From NCBI GenBank assembly GCA_014526335.1, contig JACTAT010000002.1:3268506-3332505 (forward strand): 64,000 nt of DNA, written 5' to 3'. Of the stretch, positions 1-13,500 are shown one piece after another. Under the pieces are notes generated by a model that was given only the letters and a program-made list of their open reading frames with translations, was not told the origin of the DNA and made no database searches. How positions within the stretch are numbered: position 1 is the first letter of the stretch; every line of letters begins with the position of its first letter. The position numbers and the translations under genes are program-made. The stretch is from Chrysaora quinquecirrha (Eukaryota; Cnidaria; Scyphozoa; Semaeostomeae; Pelagiidae).

Positions 1-1203
1 GACGTGGAACTTTTCTTGACAATTCCATGGGGCTCTTTACCTCAGTGGCATTGTTGTTTGCTGTCTGATTCTGCAGTGCAGGCTTGAATCTGTGGTATCT
101 ATGATCCCCTCGTGGAAAATCCCGTTCCTAAATGTATATTTGTGTGTAGGATGGTGCTCGGTTTTCGTACCAGAAGATCAGGGGGAAATCAGGACAATAT
201 GAACAGATATGAACTCCAATTTTAATATTAGGTCCTATATCAAATTTTGTATCATTTGTGATTTTTGGAAAGTAATGATTCTGATACTAAGCTTTTATAT
301 AAGGAAATTATTTGTTGCTACGACGCATGTAAATTAAGCTAGCTTTTTAGGGCTTTGCATCTTAGATACATGCCTGTTTCTCTGTCATACTTTAATAATG
401 GGGACGAAAAAGCCCGGAGCAAACAAGTACTGTTGCGCATATTTCCTTGAAATGTATGCGCATCTTGGAACGACGCAAGTGTATGCCTAATGTAGGCCTG
501 GTATATTGACATTGTTTAGTTTCAAATCAAAGTCGTAGGGAACTCTTCATAGTTAATGCTTAATGCGAGTTAATGCTGACCCAGTGTCTATTTCATGCCA
601 ATCAGTGATCTTTCTTCTCTCCCGAGACTAGTTTATGAAACTTTATTGCAAGAAAATTTTCAAGAAAACCTATTGTAAATTCAGAAAATTCAATAAAAAT
701 CAAGCTTCATTATAAAATTTAAAAAATACATCCATCTTAAATATTATACCCTTGGTTCCAGAGCCTCGGCGTCGAGTACGTGGGAAAATTTGGTTCAGTT
801 TTCGTTACGTTGACGGGGAAATGGCTATCGGAATATCGTTTTGCTGCTTTGTAGGGACTGAATATAGTTGTAACCTGGGCGAGGCTGTGAATTCCGAGGG
901 ACAAGCATCATTGTGACTTACAGTAATTTTTGTTTGCTAAAGAAAATGGAGTGGCATCCTACTCTTCGATTCGGTGAAAGGGGTCATCTATTCATTTTTA
1001 CAAAAACATATTATTTAAATTCAGAAAAATTTTTAAAGCAGCGCAATTCCTAGACGTTAAAATATACTCCATTTATCTCATGGATTGCTTACAAGCAGTA
1101 AGGCCTCGACACCGTATTCAAATGAATTGTCATTGATTTCACAAGGAGACGAAGAACCGCAACCTTTAGCAACAACAACACCATTTGCATAAAAATTGAA
1201 TTA
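1..1203. other. Gene-free stretch at window start
   Basis: I see no conserved coding exon on either strand and no open frame longer than 60 codons. The DNA is AT-rich and could be distal 3' flank of the minus-strand receptor gene C or intron of an unseen gene. Confidence 0.4.
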
Positions 1204-1586
1204 CACGCATTTTTTTTTATAAGGAAGTGCTTTATAAGTAAGGCAGTACTCGGGCTGGCAAAAACTTAAGGAATTTCAGTACTGGACCGGAGACTACTAA
1301 GGAATCTGACTTTTTCTTTAACTTAGCATTTCGATTTAAAAAAATGAAGTTTTGAATTAACAGAGCAAGCAATACTTACCGCCAATGGTTTTCAATCAGT
1401 ATTCATTTCTACTCGTCTTCTGAAACCTTTATGACCTATATTTCCTTGACCATTGGTTGTTTTTAAGAATCACAAAGTAAGAAGTTAAGGAATTGCTAAG
1501 GAATATTGAGTACTCAATTTTCACAATCAGTTAAGGAATTTTCAGTACTGGCCCTGAGCCGAACTTCCTTATAAAAAAAATGCGTG
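1204..1586. mobile_element. MITE, CACG-TTTTTTTATAAG family, copy 1 (word TAAGGAAT)
   Basis: The ends are inverted repeats: CACGCATTTTTTTTTATAAG on the left, and on the right CTTATAAAAAAAATGCGTG. The element is flanked by TA on both sides. TAAGGAAT occurs five times inside, and TAAGGAA is also part of the terminal repeat. No coding capacity is visible. The right half is nearly identical to the outer element at 57595-58296, which identifies the uninterrupted form of that copy. Confidence 0.85.
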
Positions 1587-1813
1587 TAGATGGCCTATTG
1601 CAATGCTTAGAGTGAGACCGAGCGAAATTCCTTAGAAATTGGCATTCGCGAGCTGCATTCGATTTCTGGCCAGGTTTTTATTTAGAGGTTGATGAGTCGT
1701 AGTTTTAAGCATTATAAGTGACCTATCTATAAGATTGGCTTGAGGAGCGAAAACTTCTGCTCGTGTGATAAGTCTCCCTTTACGCCAACAACAACAAAAT
1801 GACGGAAACTATT

Positions 1814-2140
1814 CCCGGGGGTAACTTCAATAGATCAGTGACGGGGGTGTGCCATTTTCATTATAAATTTGACCCCAAAATTTATGAAAATTCTTAAATG
1901 TATACCCCAAAGTTCGCAAAAAATATCAATACAATACATAGAGATACTTAATTTAGAATTATACAGCTGAAATTTATTTCGCAGTTTTTGCAACCTTATC
2001 AAAACTGATCATCTTAGCAAAAATTATACTCCCAAGTTTGTAATTTTGACAAATTTGATACCTCAAAATTTTCCACACTTAAAAAGGTACCTCAAAAAAT
2101 GGCACATCCCGCACCCATGGATACGGGAGTTACCCCCCGG
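1814..2140. mobile_element. TIR element with 9-bp target duplication
   Basis: Direct repeats GAAACTATT at 1805-1813 and 2141-2149 flank an inverted-repeat element. Its ends read CCCGGGGGTAACT and AGTTACCCCCCGG. A second inverted pair lies inside (GGGGTGTGCCATTTT and AAAATGGCACATCCC). A 9-bp duplication would suit a Mutator-like element and an 8-bp one a hAT. There is no coding capacity. Confidence 0.75.
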
Positions 2141-2266
2141 GAAACTATTACAGCGATAGCGATGGTTAACCTTTAAAATTCATTGCCACATTCATTGTCG
2201 TCATCGTATGTGCGTATTCATTTGAAAACAGTGTCGTATAAACATGCGCCTAGTGAGAGTTTTTAG

Positions 2267-5200
2267 CTAAGATAGTTCTTGATATTCTCCTTTCTTTCCA
2301 GTGACTTTTCTGTAGGTAAAAACTGCACCATCCTGTTAAAAGCAATTAAGTATTAAAACAATGTAAACCTTTTTTCCTGCGAAGCTCTTATAGTTGGAGA
2401 TGAGATTTGGCTCATTGGAGAAAACTCATTTCTTTTTGCCTCATCGGAGATGTGATAAGTCTATAATCTTACCTGTGATAAGTCTATAATATATACTTAT
2501 ATGTGATAAGTCTATAATCTTACCTTTACCAATGTAATGAGAGCTTGCTAATGTGTAATACGTCTATAAACATACCTTTACCAGTAGTGGGAAATCTTTC
2601 CAGAATGTTCTAAGAGGTATAATATCCCAGCCTTCTTTATGTAGTGCATATTTGTATATCACCATTCCACCAATTAGGTAAACCACAACCAATACTAAAA
2701 GTCTGCAATGATCAAGAACACTTTCCGTTACTTAAAAGCTATGAAACTGCTAGAAGCAGCCAAGGCCAAACAAACGAACATTGGGCTTAAAGAAACATGG
2801 GAATGCTGTACCATTAAATTGTTTCAGATTCGTTTCGTGGCAATCCCGTATCTAATGAGGATAATTTATGCAGATGGGACAAGCTCAGGGTACAAATGGG
2901 AGTACCCATTTGACGATTTACGAGGGACAGACGAACGAACAATGTTTTTCATGAAACATTTGAGGTTTTCTGAACAAGCAAGTGTTTTCCCTGTTGGTCT
3001 TGTAAAAAACATTGATTTTCAAAGAAAAAGAGCCCGGGTTTATATTGAACGAGGCATTTTCAAAGTGCAAATGGGGCAGGTAAAGGTGAAGGTGAAATGG
3101 TGTTTTAGCGCCAGTCGCTAGGATCTCAGTAGTAGGTTAACTAATCGAGACCTCGACCCTGGCCGTGACGCTACCGTTGCTGGGCTCGAACCCTGACCAC
3201 TACTGAGCTTCTGAGACCACGAGTTAGCTGGATTACACCACGACGCCACAAACCTTAAGCCCTGTTTCCTTTTTTCAGGCAGGCCTGCTTCTTTTTTCAT
3301 GGTGTGCTAGATGACTCCCTTTAGGTCTCCCGTCAATCATTCCTATGTGAAATTCCTTCTATAACCCATTATCTATTAGAGGGTATTTGCAGATCGTGAA
3401 ATTAGGAACAGAAAAGTCGTAGAAAAATACTGGTAGACTTACATGATACATAATACAGAGCCAGTGCTGAGACCTTTCTTCTTGCTGCCAGTATTAGATG
3501 GTGTATAATGACATTTACCCGGACAAGCGCATTGTGATGTTAGTGTTGTTTTCTAAGACATGGAATAAGATACATGTAAACGTAAAGAGATACTCCTGAA
3601 TTGCGTATAAATGTTTTTGGATAATAAGAGCCATGATCATAACGACTCATACGTCATATACTGTATTAAGCATTAGGCTACATATTTTTTTTGTTTCCAA
3701 GGTATGCTTATTTATTTCTTGATTGTTTCTTAAACGTGATGACTTGGGTTCGTTTGTCCCTGGGAGCTGATTGTTTGTGGGTGAAAGATAATTTTTGCAA
3801 GATCGACCCCCTTAATGCTGGGTTTTTTGGTTGATACATAAAATATGACTGATAGTTGTCGCTACTGAACTGAACTGCTGGATTTTCAAACAGACTCACT
3901 ACTTAAGACCCTCTTTTTGCTCTATGTTGTTATTTTCATTCAATTGCTCAATGGCTCTTTTGGAGCGGCAAACCAAAAGTCGGGGGCGCAACTAGAGATT
4001 TTTAGAAGGTGTACACACTTTGAATGGACTGTACAGCAACAACGAGTAAGTTCAATGGGACTAATGTGAGCGAAAGTTGGGGACTTGTTTAGTAAGTCTA
4101 TGACGTCCAGCAATTCAGTTCAGTAGCTAAATTACAAACGCCTTGTGTCACGAGTCTATAGTATGTCAATGTGTCTGCTCCGTCTTCGGCTTGATTGACA
4201 ATTTTAAAGTCTTAATCTTAACTGGCTGCAAAAAAACAAGTTTTGTCGGCGAGTGCTTGATGTTGTTAACTTACATAATTGAAACTTGGACTTTCCAAAA
4301 CGCTGTCCATTGATGGAGTTACTGCAGTAGGATCACACTTGAGAGTGATGTCTGTTTGTCTGTAAAAGACAAGTGTTTGTGATATGAAGTGACACCTTTT
4401 CGTACTAGTTATAACTAGTATATGAGATAGAACTTCAAGATGTTTCTTATTACGTGAATTAAACGCCCAAGGCTTCTACTTAAGAGGGGTGCTCATCCAA
4501 GAAGCTTTACGCTTTGTCTCACTGCTACTAGGTTAAATTCTTCGCGCGGGGGAAAAGGTTTCTTCGCTGCACACGCGCAGTGCTTATTTTCGCTTCGACT
4601 TTTCGTCGCAGCAAATGCCGACAAATAGTAATGACTTCTACTTTCCATCGTGAAAACTTTTAGCGCGAGGGTCTAAAAAAAAGGCAACAATATAAGAACT
4701 GCAGGCATCAGTCAAAATTTACTGGCACTTAGTATACGCGTATACGCGGTACGCGAAATTAAAAGGAAGCTCATTTATAAGCAGAGCCGAAACTCCTTTA
4801 TAATTAGAGCGAAACATTATACGTAATAATGAGAGCCAGGGCCGGTTCCCGAAAATTTTGTTACGGGGTGCAGGCTCTAATGTACGGAGTAAATTTTGAC
4901 GTAACACTAAACTAAACCGAACGGAATAAAATTTACCGACCAAATCACCAAAATTGAATATTACCGACTAAAATCGCCAAAATCGATTCTTTGGGGGGTG
5001 TTACACCCCCTAAACCCCCCGTGGAACCGGCCCTGATGAGAGCTACTGGGGCATTTTATCGACAATGTTACCTCTGTGTGCCAGTTTGCGCGTCTGTGCT
5101 TCCAGTATATATAAAATGGAGTTGACCTTGAGCATCGTAAGACGTTGTTACAGTTGCTGGTTTATATGCGATTGCGAATAGGTCTGAAGTTGTTGAGCCA

Positions 5201-6718
5201 GTCGTTTGACAACCCTAAAAGAAACAATAAACGACGTGCACAATAACGCAAGTTTTAGTGCAACGCTCCTATTATGTTACTATAGTCAACCATTTCATAC
5301 TCAAACAGCTTGTCCATACAGTCATCCTTGTGTCAAGAAGCAGAATATTTATGACGAGGACCTATTTTCTTATTCTACATACCTTACATACCCTTTAAAA
5401 AACCCTATAGTTAGCTAACTGCGCGCCGCAGAGAGCCCGGGCCCCGGGGCGGTGCTCCAGCTATCCGCTGTCCCCCTCTCTTGGCGCCACTGGTCCACGA
5501 AGGGAAAATTTCATTACAGCAGTACCGCATTTTGAGTTCGAGCTCAACCGTTATCTGTAAGAAATGACGAAAAGTAGTAATGACTTTACCTTTCATCACA
5601 AAAGCTCTCCACGCGAGGATTTCGTTTCGCATAGCTAGTATATAATTAGTTTAATTGAGGCAGAGGCATATTTCAATTTTGGTTGCTCTAGTCTGTAGTT
5701 TTTGAAGTGTTAGCATCTTCAAAGAAGCAATTTGCTAAAATCATTTAACTAAAATCATTTAATTCCACCTACCAGAACGTTTTTGCATTGGCTGTTTGCA
5801 TCAGTGAATGCTGTACAGGGTCTCAAAACATATGAGAAGCCTGTTCTTTGTTCCTCATCACCAACTTCGAATCTAAGAAAAAACAGAACCAACATCTTAA
5901 AAATGGGCCTAGTTTTCTTGATTGCCTAGCAAAAAAGTTCCTTTTCCTGTTCCTTGCAGACTAATTCTGGAAAAAGCCTATTGTAAGTTCCTCAGTTCCG
6001 GTTAGTTCCTGTTCCTCATTCCCTGCTCTTCATTCACCGTTTCATGTTCCATGTTTTACAGCCTCCCGAATCCGTCAGTCCATCTGATCAGGTTCATGAC
6101 ACGATCACATGACTTTTGATCCCAGGAAATGTGATGGATGCGTCCATGTGCTGTGCCTGGCACAATACTGTAGTCTGGCTTGAAGTTCTTGTCTTATCTT
6201 TTTCTTCAATAAAAATTGAAATTGTATCGGCACTCTCGAAAAATCAGTTGTAAAATTTCGTTAATTACGTTTTGTGCTGCCGATAATTTCATCCACTTAC
6301 TGTATTCCAAACATTGTTCTTACCCCCTAGGTTTTGACCTTGGTACTGTACACGATTAGGAAGTAGGATTTCTCTGATTGACCTCTAAGAAGGTCTTCCA
6401 TTTCACCCAGCCAAGACTATTCATTTCCATCTTGTTCTGCATACATTTTTTTACAGCATTGCAACACAACACGGAAGTAATTTTCATGGATTTTGTACAA
6501 TTATGTAGCCTACAGTAACAGTAATCACGCGTCTAGAATGTCTGATCTTACCTTTTGTCTACGTCCCAAAGACTTACAAACTTTCCATCTTGTGTTTTAC
6601 ATGTGCATTGGTCGACAGGATGGCAAGTTAGACCTGCAGTTACTGTTAGTTCTATTGAGAACAAATAAACGACGATAAGTGAAATTAAGCAGAAATGTTT
6701 GCCGGATTTTGATAACAT
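2267..6718 (-). CDS. M6PR-like: Cation-dependent mannose-6-phosphate receptor-like protein, copy C (complete)
   Basis: Seven exons: 6718-6552, 5872-5773, 5214-5072, 4359-4275, 3552-3443, 2702-2576 and 2332-2267. All junctions are in phase and give 265 residues, close to mammalian CD-M6PR (277). A signal peptide comes first (MLSKSGKHFCLISLIVVYLF), then CHPVDQCTC, then a lumenal MRH fold. It shows the Tyr-x-x-x-x-Cys strand, a Cys-Gln pair at the start of exon 3, Arg eight residues before the Cys of exon 4, and Glu six before the Tyr that ends exon 4; together these match the four MRH sugar-binding residues. Exon 5 carries CACPGKC and LSTGSVLCI. Exon 6 is the membrane helix, ending in the family signature around IIPLRTFWKDFPLLVK. 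The cytosolic tail ends EYQELS, a YxxO sorting motif. Expected role: sorting of glycosylated hydrolases between Golgi and endosomes. This copy looks the most canonical of the three. Confidence 0.85.
2452..2580. repeat. Degenerate tandem repeat running into the exon 6 donor of copy C
   Basis: TGTGATAAGTCTATAAT begins three times (near 2452, 2474 and 2502), and a decayed fourth unit (TGTAATACGTCTATAAA, near 2553) abuts the exon 6 splice donor. On the minus strand the third and fourth units each carry a GGTAAAGGTAAG/ATG-like donor sequence, so the last intron of copy C holds a duplicated cryptic donor. Confidence 0.6.
3082..3252 (-). mobile_element. tRNA-derived SINE, copy 1
   Basis: Read on the minus strand, the head looks tRNA-derived. 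An A-box-like GTGTAATCCAGCT is followed by a B box GGGTTCGAGCCC, and the 3' end is a short (CACCTT)n repeat. It lies in intron 5 of receptor copy C. Related copies are at 18931-19100, 24779-24955 and 53011-53178, with a disrupted one around 36015-36700. Confidence 0.75.
3850..4135. repeat. Dispersed repeat (GTCCAGCAATTCAATTC family), two copies in opposite orientation
   Basis: A version of GTCCAGCAATTCAGTTCAGTAGC lies near 4107, and its inverted partner (GCTACTGAACTGAACTGCTGG) near 3860. Related copies, followed by GCGATAACTACG and CAGGTAATAAGTCTA, are near 11330 and 50530. Element boundaries are unclear. Confidence 0.5.
4837..5035. mobile_element. hAT-type MITE with perfect 8-bp target duplication
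   Basis: The element begins CAGGGCCGGTTCC and ends GGAACCGGCCCTG, a clean terminal inverted repeat typical of hAT elements. It is flanked by identical ATGAGAGC at 4829-4836 and 5036-5043. At 199 bp it has no coding capacity. It sits in intron 3 of receptor copy C, 36 bp from the exon 3 donor. Confidence 0.9.
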
Positions 6719-7572
6719 TGTTCAACTTCGAAATACTGTATTTCCAATGTTGTTGGCCGGTGCCGTTTGCCTTTACACGCTGTTCTTCAGATATCTTCTG
6801 TGATTTTTAGGCTTCCTGATGTAGTTATCTTCTTTTAGGCCTAACTTGGATGAAATGAGAGCATACTATATCTTAGGCCGACCTTTGTCACGATCACGAG
6901 TTATGTTTTCAGTTTTGTTTGACATTCATATTGGATTTATCAGATTATTATTTCCTCAACAAATGCCCCCCGGCAGTGCTTATGGGATTGTAAGGAAATT
7001 AAGTAAACACCACGAAACAGGACGGGGAATCTCTACGAACTTGACAATATTCTTCTGAGAAAATAATGACAAGTCCCCACAGGAGAAAACGGAAGTTGTT
7101 TATAACGGGAAAAGCGGTGATCAAAACTCTTGCGCGCGACGAAGGAGCAGGTTCTGTACAAAATTAACTCGTTTTTCCATAAAAAGCAGTCGAAAAAGAA
7201 AAACTCATATTAGCGTACCCTTTTCAGTACGATTCTAGTTCAAAGTTACCTACAAAAATTAACAAATGTTATGTAGGAAATCAACAAAATCTTATCAAAA
7301 TCATATTTAGAAAAACTTGATTTTTAAATAGGTGTCTTGCAAAAATTTAGATGCATTAATATAATATCACTTTATTACATTAAGTGTTGATATATAATAC
7401 ATCTCATTTCTATTATACAACTGGACAACCTACCAAAGAGAATTGAAGGCAAAAAATTTTACAAGATTTTCTTTGCCTCCGACCTCCAGTTTTCAGTATA
7501 TCTGTTTTACCAAATATCTATATATATATATGTTCCTATAATTTGCATTGCCAGCTAAATAGCTAAAAAAAC

Positions 7573-10500
7573 TTAAATTTGTTGGTACTCAGTTTTAGTT
7601 CCTCTAATTTTACTGTAACTGAAAACAACGCCATCCTGTAGAAAGAAATTTAGAACAACTTAGAACAAGAGAAATGAAAGTAAAACATTACTGTATGCTA
7701 ATGGCTAAGAGGTTAAATATTTCAACATATTTATTTATTTATTTTTTTTTTTTATAACAAGGTATCTAGGCCAAAATGGCCTCTAACCTGATAACAATTA
7801 TAGTGTAAAATACAAATTTCTAAAAAAAAATACCAAACTACCAACACAAAATACATAATAAAGTACATAAATGACACGAAAAGAGAAGCCTTGAAGTTTG
7901 AACTATTTAAAAACAGAAAATACATCTAAAATGAAAGGAAAAACAAAGGAACTGGCAACCATGCGAAAGTTGTTCTTAAGGTTGGAAATTTCCTTTTATC
8001 TTGAAGCATTTGGCCAAATACGAAGATAACATGTTGAGGCATTTATCATCTTCTTGGCTAAGCAAATTCCAAGTACTTAAGTGTCTTACAAACGGGAAAT
8101 TTTCTTCTATTTTATTGTTGAAGACATTTCGTTCCATTTCGAAAAGTGGGCAAATCATTAAAAATTGCATTTCATCTCCTAAGATATTTGTCCCTGTTGT
8201 GGTGCAGTATTTACAATATCTTTCATTTCTAGGAATCCTGTTATTTCCAAATCTTCCAGCTTCGATTTCTAGATTGTGTGCACTCATTCTAAATTTGGAT
8301 AAACACTGCCTCTTCTTAAAATCAACGATAACGTCTAAATATCTTTCAAATTTAAAGACCGTCTTAATCTGGGCATATGTACAAAGTTTTCTATTTTGTT
8401 CACATTGCTCATTCAAATTAGACATTATGGAATTTCTGAAATAAGATTTCACTTTAGATTTTACCAATGAATTATCATCAAAAAGGGTCATTCCGTATAA
8501 TTCTTGTAGACCGCGTGCTTTTGAGACCCAGTTAAGGCTACCTGCGTCAGCTTCACTGCAAAGAGCAAGAAACGCTTTACAAACGTAACGATCTGGTTCA
8601 GAGGTGCTTAAGGAAGATAAACGAGCTAGGAATTTAAGAATGTTGATATGCCTATGTGCCTGAATGGAAATTCTGCCCAGTTCAGCATAAATAGCGTCAG
8701 AATTAGTAGTCGACTTAACACCAAGTAAATACTTACATGCCGAAAGGTGTAGACGTTCTAGACTAATGAAATCATCAAAACCCCAAATTTCAGAACCGTA
8801 ACTTAAAATAGGAAGAATTGTTTGATCAAACAAATAAAGAAACAAACTAGGTTGCAATCCGTCAAACTCTTTGCATTTACTTATTAGGGCATAATACGCC
8901 TTACTAGCCTTCTCTTTGATGATATCAACATGCTCATTGAATGTGCCATTTGATTTTATGGTAACCCCGAGGTACTTGTAGGATTCACATTCCTTTATCT
9001 CTTTATCACCAAAACGCCATTCAGTTACCTTTTTAGACTTTCCTTTGTTTTTTCTTAATAACATAACCTTAGTTTTCTTTACATTAAGTTCCATTTCAAT
9101 AGTGCCTGTAAAGTCATTCAATGTATCAAGTTGACATTGTAAGTCCTTTGCAGTTTCTGCTATAAGAACTAAGTCGTCTGCATACAATAGGGTACTAAAT
9201 ACGTTTTGGCCTAGCATTACGCCATTCGAATTAGATGATATTGTGGAATTTAAGTCATTAAGAAATAGAGCAAAAAGCATTGGACTCAAAAGACATACAC
9301 GTTATACTACACGTATTTTTTTTATAAGAAACTCTTTTTAAGAAACCCTTTACAAGAAACCCAGACTCTCGAATGGCCAAAAACTTAAGAAACTCCAGTA
9401 CTGGAATTTTTTTACATAGGAAACACCTCAAACAGCGAAAATTTTTCTTTTATTTCCCATGTTCCGTCTGCAATAAAGCATTTATGACAAGCAGATAAAC
9501 AAGAAACCCATATGCAGTCAAATACGATCGACAAATGGGTTTGCAACATCTTTCAGATAGAATAACTATGTTGCAAATATGGATATTCGAGAAACTCTTA
9601 AGAAACTTTCTGAAAGTACTCGATTTTAAGAAACTCACAGTACTGGATCGATTTTTAGTTTCTTATCAAAAAAATACGTGTATCCTTAAAGTATAGTATG
9701 GGATTGGAGCAATCTCAGTGCCCTTGGAATTAGGGCAATCTCATCATTCAAGAGATCCTATTGGTTCTACCGCTGTATCCCAGAAGCTGGTCCCTAGCGC
9801 AGGAAGGAGCCTTCGCTCATCTGCGTTCATATAAAACTGACTACACGTATTTTTTTATAAGAAACTCTTTATAAGAAACCCAGACTCTCGAAAGGCCAAA
9901 AATTTAAGAAACTCCAGTACTAGACATTTTTTACGTAGGAATCTTTTAACCTGAGAGAGCGAAAAATTTTCTTTTATTTCACGTGTTTCTTCTGGAATAG
10001 TGTAAAGCATTTCTGTGACAAGCAGACAAACAGCAAACTCATATGCATTCAAATACGATCAATAAATGGGCTTGGGACATCATTCAGATAGAATAACTAT
10101 GTTGCCAATATGGATATTTAAGAAACTCTTAAGAAACTTTCAATAGTCAAAATCGGAGAATTTTAAGAAGCGTTCAGTAATAGATCAGTTTTTTAGTTTC
10201 TTATAAAAAAAATACGTGTATTCTGCATTGTCCCAACAATTTCTGACAGCAAACTGCAAACAGCTTACCTTAGCCAGAAGTGGAAGATCAGACCAGAATG
10301 ATTTATTTGGTATTACATCTGAACCCTCCTTTTTGAGATGAAACTTATTCAAAGCTAATCCACCAACAAGGTACACGAGAACAATAACAAAAAGCCTGAA
10401 AAGCAACAAGAAGGGTATAAGCAATTAAAGTCGCAAAAGTAAACGGAGAATTTAAATGAAATGCAGACCCTTTTAATAACTGGTTGGCTGAGAGAATGTC

Positions 10501-13500
10501 TAAACGGGTATGGTTGTGGATATGGTTTTGAACAAGTAAAGGCCTGGCTAAACTAGGAGACATGTCACGCGCGACATTGATGTCCCCTCGGTGTCTCTCA
10601 GTTTAGCCACCTCGGAAACTTTGCAGAGCGCGACAAAATTTGTAGCTAGAGACACGGAAATGTTTCTGGGAGACAACAGAAACATTTCTTGTCTCTGCGA
10701 CATGAAATGACTCGGGAGACATGTTGCTCGCTTGTCACTCGCATACAATGGGAGACTGGGCGAATACAGTGTCGCGCGCGAAAAGTCTCCTAGTTTAGCC
10801 ATAGCTTAAGTTTCTAGTCAAGATTTCTAAAGTTTAACGGGAAAACACCTGGACTTCAGGGCGGTATAGCGTTGAGGTAAGAGCGATGTGGCGTAAACCT
10901 TCTGAACGTGCTTGTTTCGTATCCCATGATTTTCAGAAAAAAATTGAAAGAATGTGATGTGAACTTATATGAATTCTTACGTAATGCAAAGAATTGAACC
11001 AGTGCTTAGCTTCTTTTTTGTATTGGATGATCCAGAACCATGAGGACTATAGCTGCAACCTCCAGGACACGCGCATTTCGATTTCAGAGTAAATATCTGC
11101 AGAATTGAAAGATATGTCAGTAGACTTATTGCCTCTCAGCTGTAATCTCAGTTATCGCTCATCAAACCGAGACTAACACCAAACCGAGATCGCTCAAATC
11201 GGTAGTCTGAGCTAGACTTTTTACCTGGCTTTAGACTCTAGATTTTTACCTGAGTCCCAGTTATCGCTCATGAGACTACATCAAACAGAGATCGCTCAAA
11301 CTAGTTTCAGGTAATAAGTCTAGGTTTGAGCGTCCAGCAGTTGATTGACTTAAATAGCGATAACTACGTTTCAGGTAATAAGTCTAATATGTCAGTGACA
11401 GGGAATGTAATTCAGTTTTCAAAACAAGCGGACATACGTTTGTTCGTCCAGTCTTACGTTTTTGGTGGCCGTGTTATTTCTATTACAGAATACGTGGTCC
11501 TGCTTAAGTAAACCGTTTTCAGGATTTGTATAATCGCTGAAAAACAGAAAGCATTTACATAGTACACCCTTTGTAACCAGATACATTGTGAGAGATTGTA
11601 TTCATGGGTGCACAAAATCAAGGGGTTGCACGGGATATAGTCAAAGTCATTGCTTATGCATATGAAACTTTTTCCATTAAAACACGGTGGATTGAATCAC
11701 TGTACGATTTTTCTAAGCACTTTATCAATTTTTCAATAATTACGGCATCTTTTAGATGGCATAAGGCACAATGTGCTTATTCAGCTTATTCAGGGACGTT
11801 GCCAAAGGGAGTGGGCAATAATAATAGTAACGAACTATCTTACATAGCTACTTGGAGGAAATGAAACCACACTCAGTAAATTGGGCGTTTCTGCTTTCTG
11901 ATCACATTCTAAGATGACTGTTGTTGCTCTTCCAGCATCATGAGAAAAGACAAAAAATCAAATAAGGATTAAGTATCTAATGCACTTTAAACAAGAATTT
12001 TGTCAAAGGGGGCAATAGAAGAAGTCTAAGTCCTCTTTGTCCATTGATAAAAAGTTTCTTGAAATTTCAGCCCCCTAATCCCGGGTAGGTACTCATACGT
12101 TTTGACACACTGGGACATGCCGCTGAACAGGGTATCGTTTTCAGATTTTCAAGTCCAGGACCGGGTATCACTTTTGTTCTTCTGACTGGGTGACAGAGTC
12201 TTGCTTTTCTTGGTTTGACTTTGCAACAGATCAAGGTTGTGTAATTCAGACAATATGAATAGCCAAATTTGCATTCTGATGAAAATCCCCTTGCAGACAA
12301 TGCACGGTTCATCCTAGCATCATCAGAAACCTTTTCCATTAGTTTTCCGAGTAATCATTTGAAAGAAAACTCCTGTGCAGGGTATCATTGTTAGAAACCG
12401 ACTCTAGGGCAGTGTATCTTTTTTTATAATCTGACTCCAGGACAGGGTGACTTTGGCATTTTCCTGGTGGCACATTACATTTTTGAATGAATTGAATTGC
12501 GGTGAAGCGACGAAAACTACGACTCATGTAGTAAGTCTAGTGGCACATCCCCATATATCGGAAAGTCAAGTGCCCCCAGGCCCCTAATAAGAAGGGGGCA
12601 TTTAAAAGAGGGGAAATTTATTTCAAAATTCAGGCTTTTCATCAAAGCAATACAGTATGCAATTTAACAAAAATACTTACATGCCTTGGTCTCCTGTATA
12701 AGCAAACCTGTAGCTCCCATCAGCAAAGGATGTTGATGGATACTTTGGGTAAGCAAGAACCATTGACTCAGCCTGGCTAGGTTTACTTGGCATACTAATT
12801 GTGGCACATATCTACAGGAAAAAGATTTTATTCTAGATATTGCATGAACCAGTGGCTTAAAAATATATTTTTTATCAAAAAATTCAAGATCAAACCAAAG
12901 TGCAAAGTTTTACTATCTCAGTACTTGTATTATCGATTTTATGAGCATTCAAAGTGTACTGTTTTATAAGGGCTTTGACCGAGTGGGGTAAAAAGTTTCA
13001 CCAAGTTCATTTTTTGCGGCCAAAGCCTTTATAAAATCGGGAATTTTGAATGCTCATAAAATTAAGAACACAAGTGCTAGGACAGTGAACCTTTGTACCT
13101 AGACTAAGTTTTTGATGCATTATAAAATTTTCACATCAAAGACTCGATATCTTGTGATTTCGAAAAATTTCAAATGAGATTTTATAGATATGTCATCATG
13201 TTTTATGTAAATATCATTGTCAATGTTATCATGATATCATCTTACCAAGGCATCTTTGCATCCGTCACCAAGTGTGATTGGTGTGCAGGGATTGTAATTA
13301 AATAAATACATAGTGGCCTGGAATGCAAACCTAGAAGAAAACAGATTATTATTTCAGCATAATTATACTGTATGCAGATAAGACACCCTGGCAGGTTTGA
13401 TACAGTAGAACACTGTAATGTAGAATTTTTGCTCAAACTTAACTCGAAAACCGAACATTACCTAGATTTCGAGTTGCTTCTAGTATCGATGTCCCACAGG

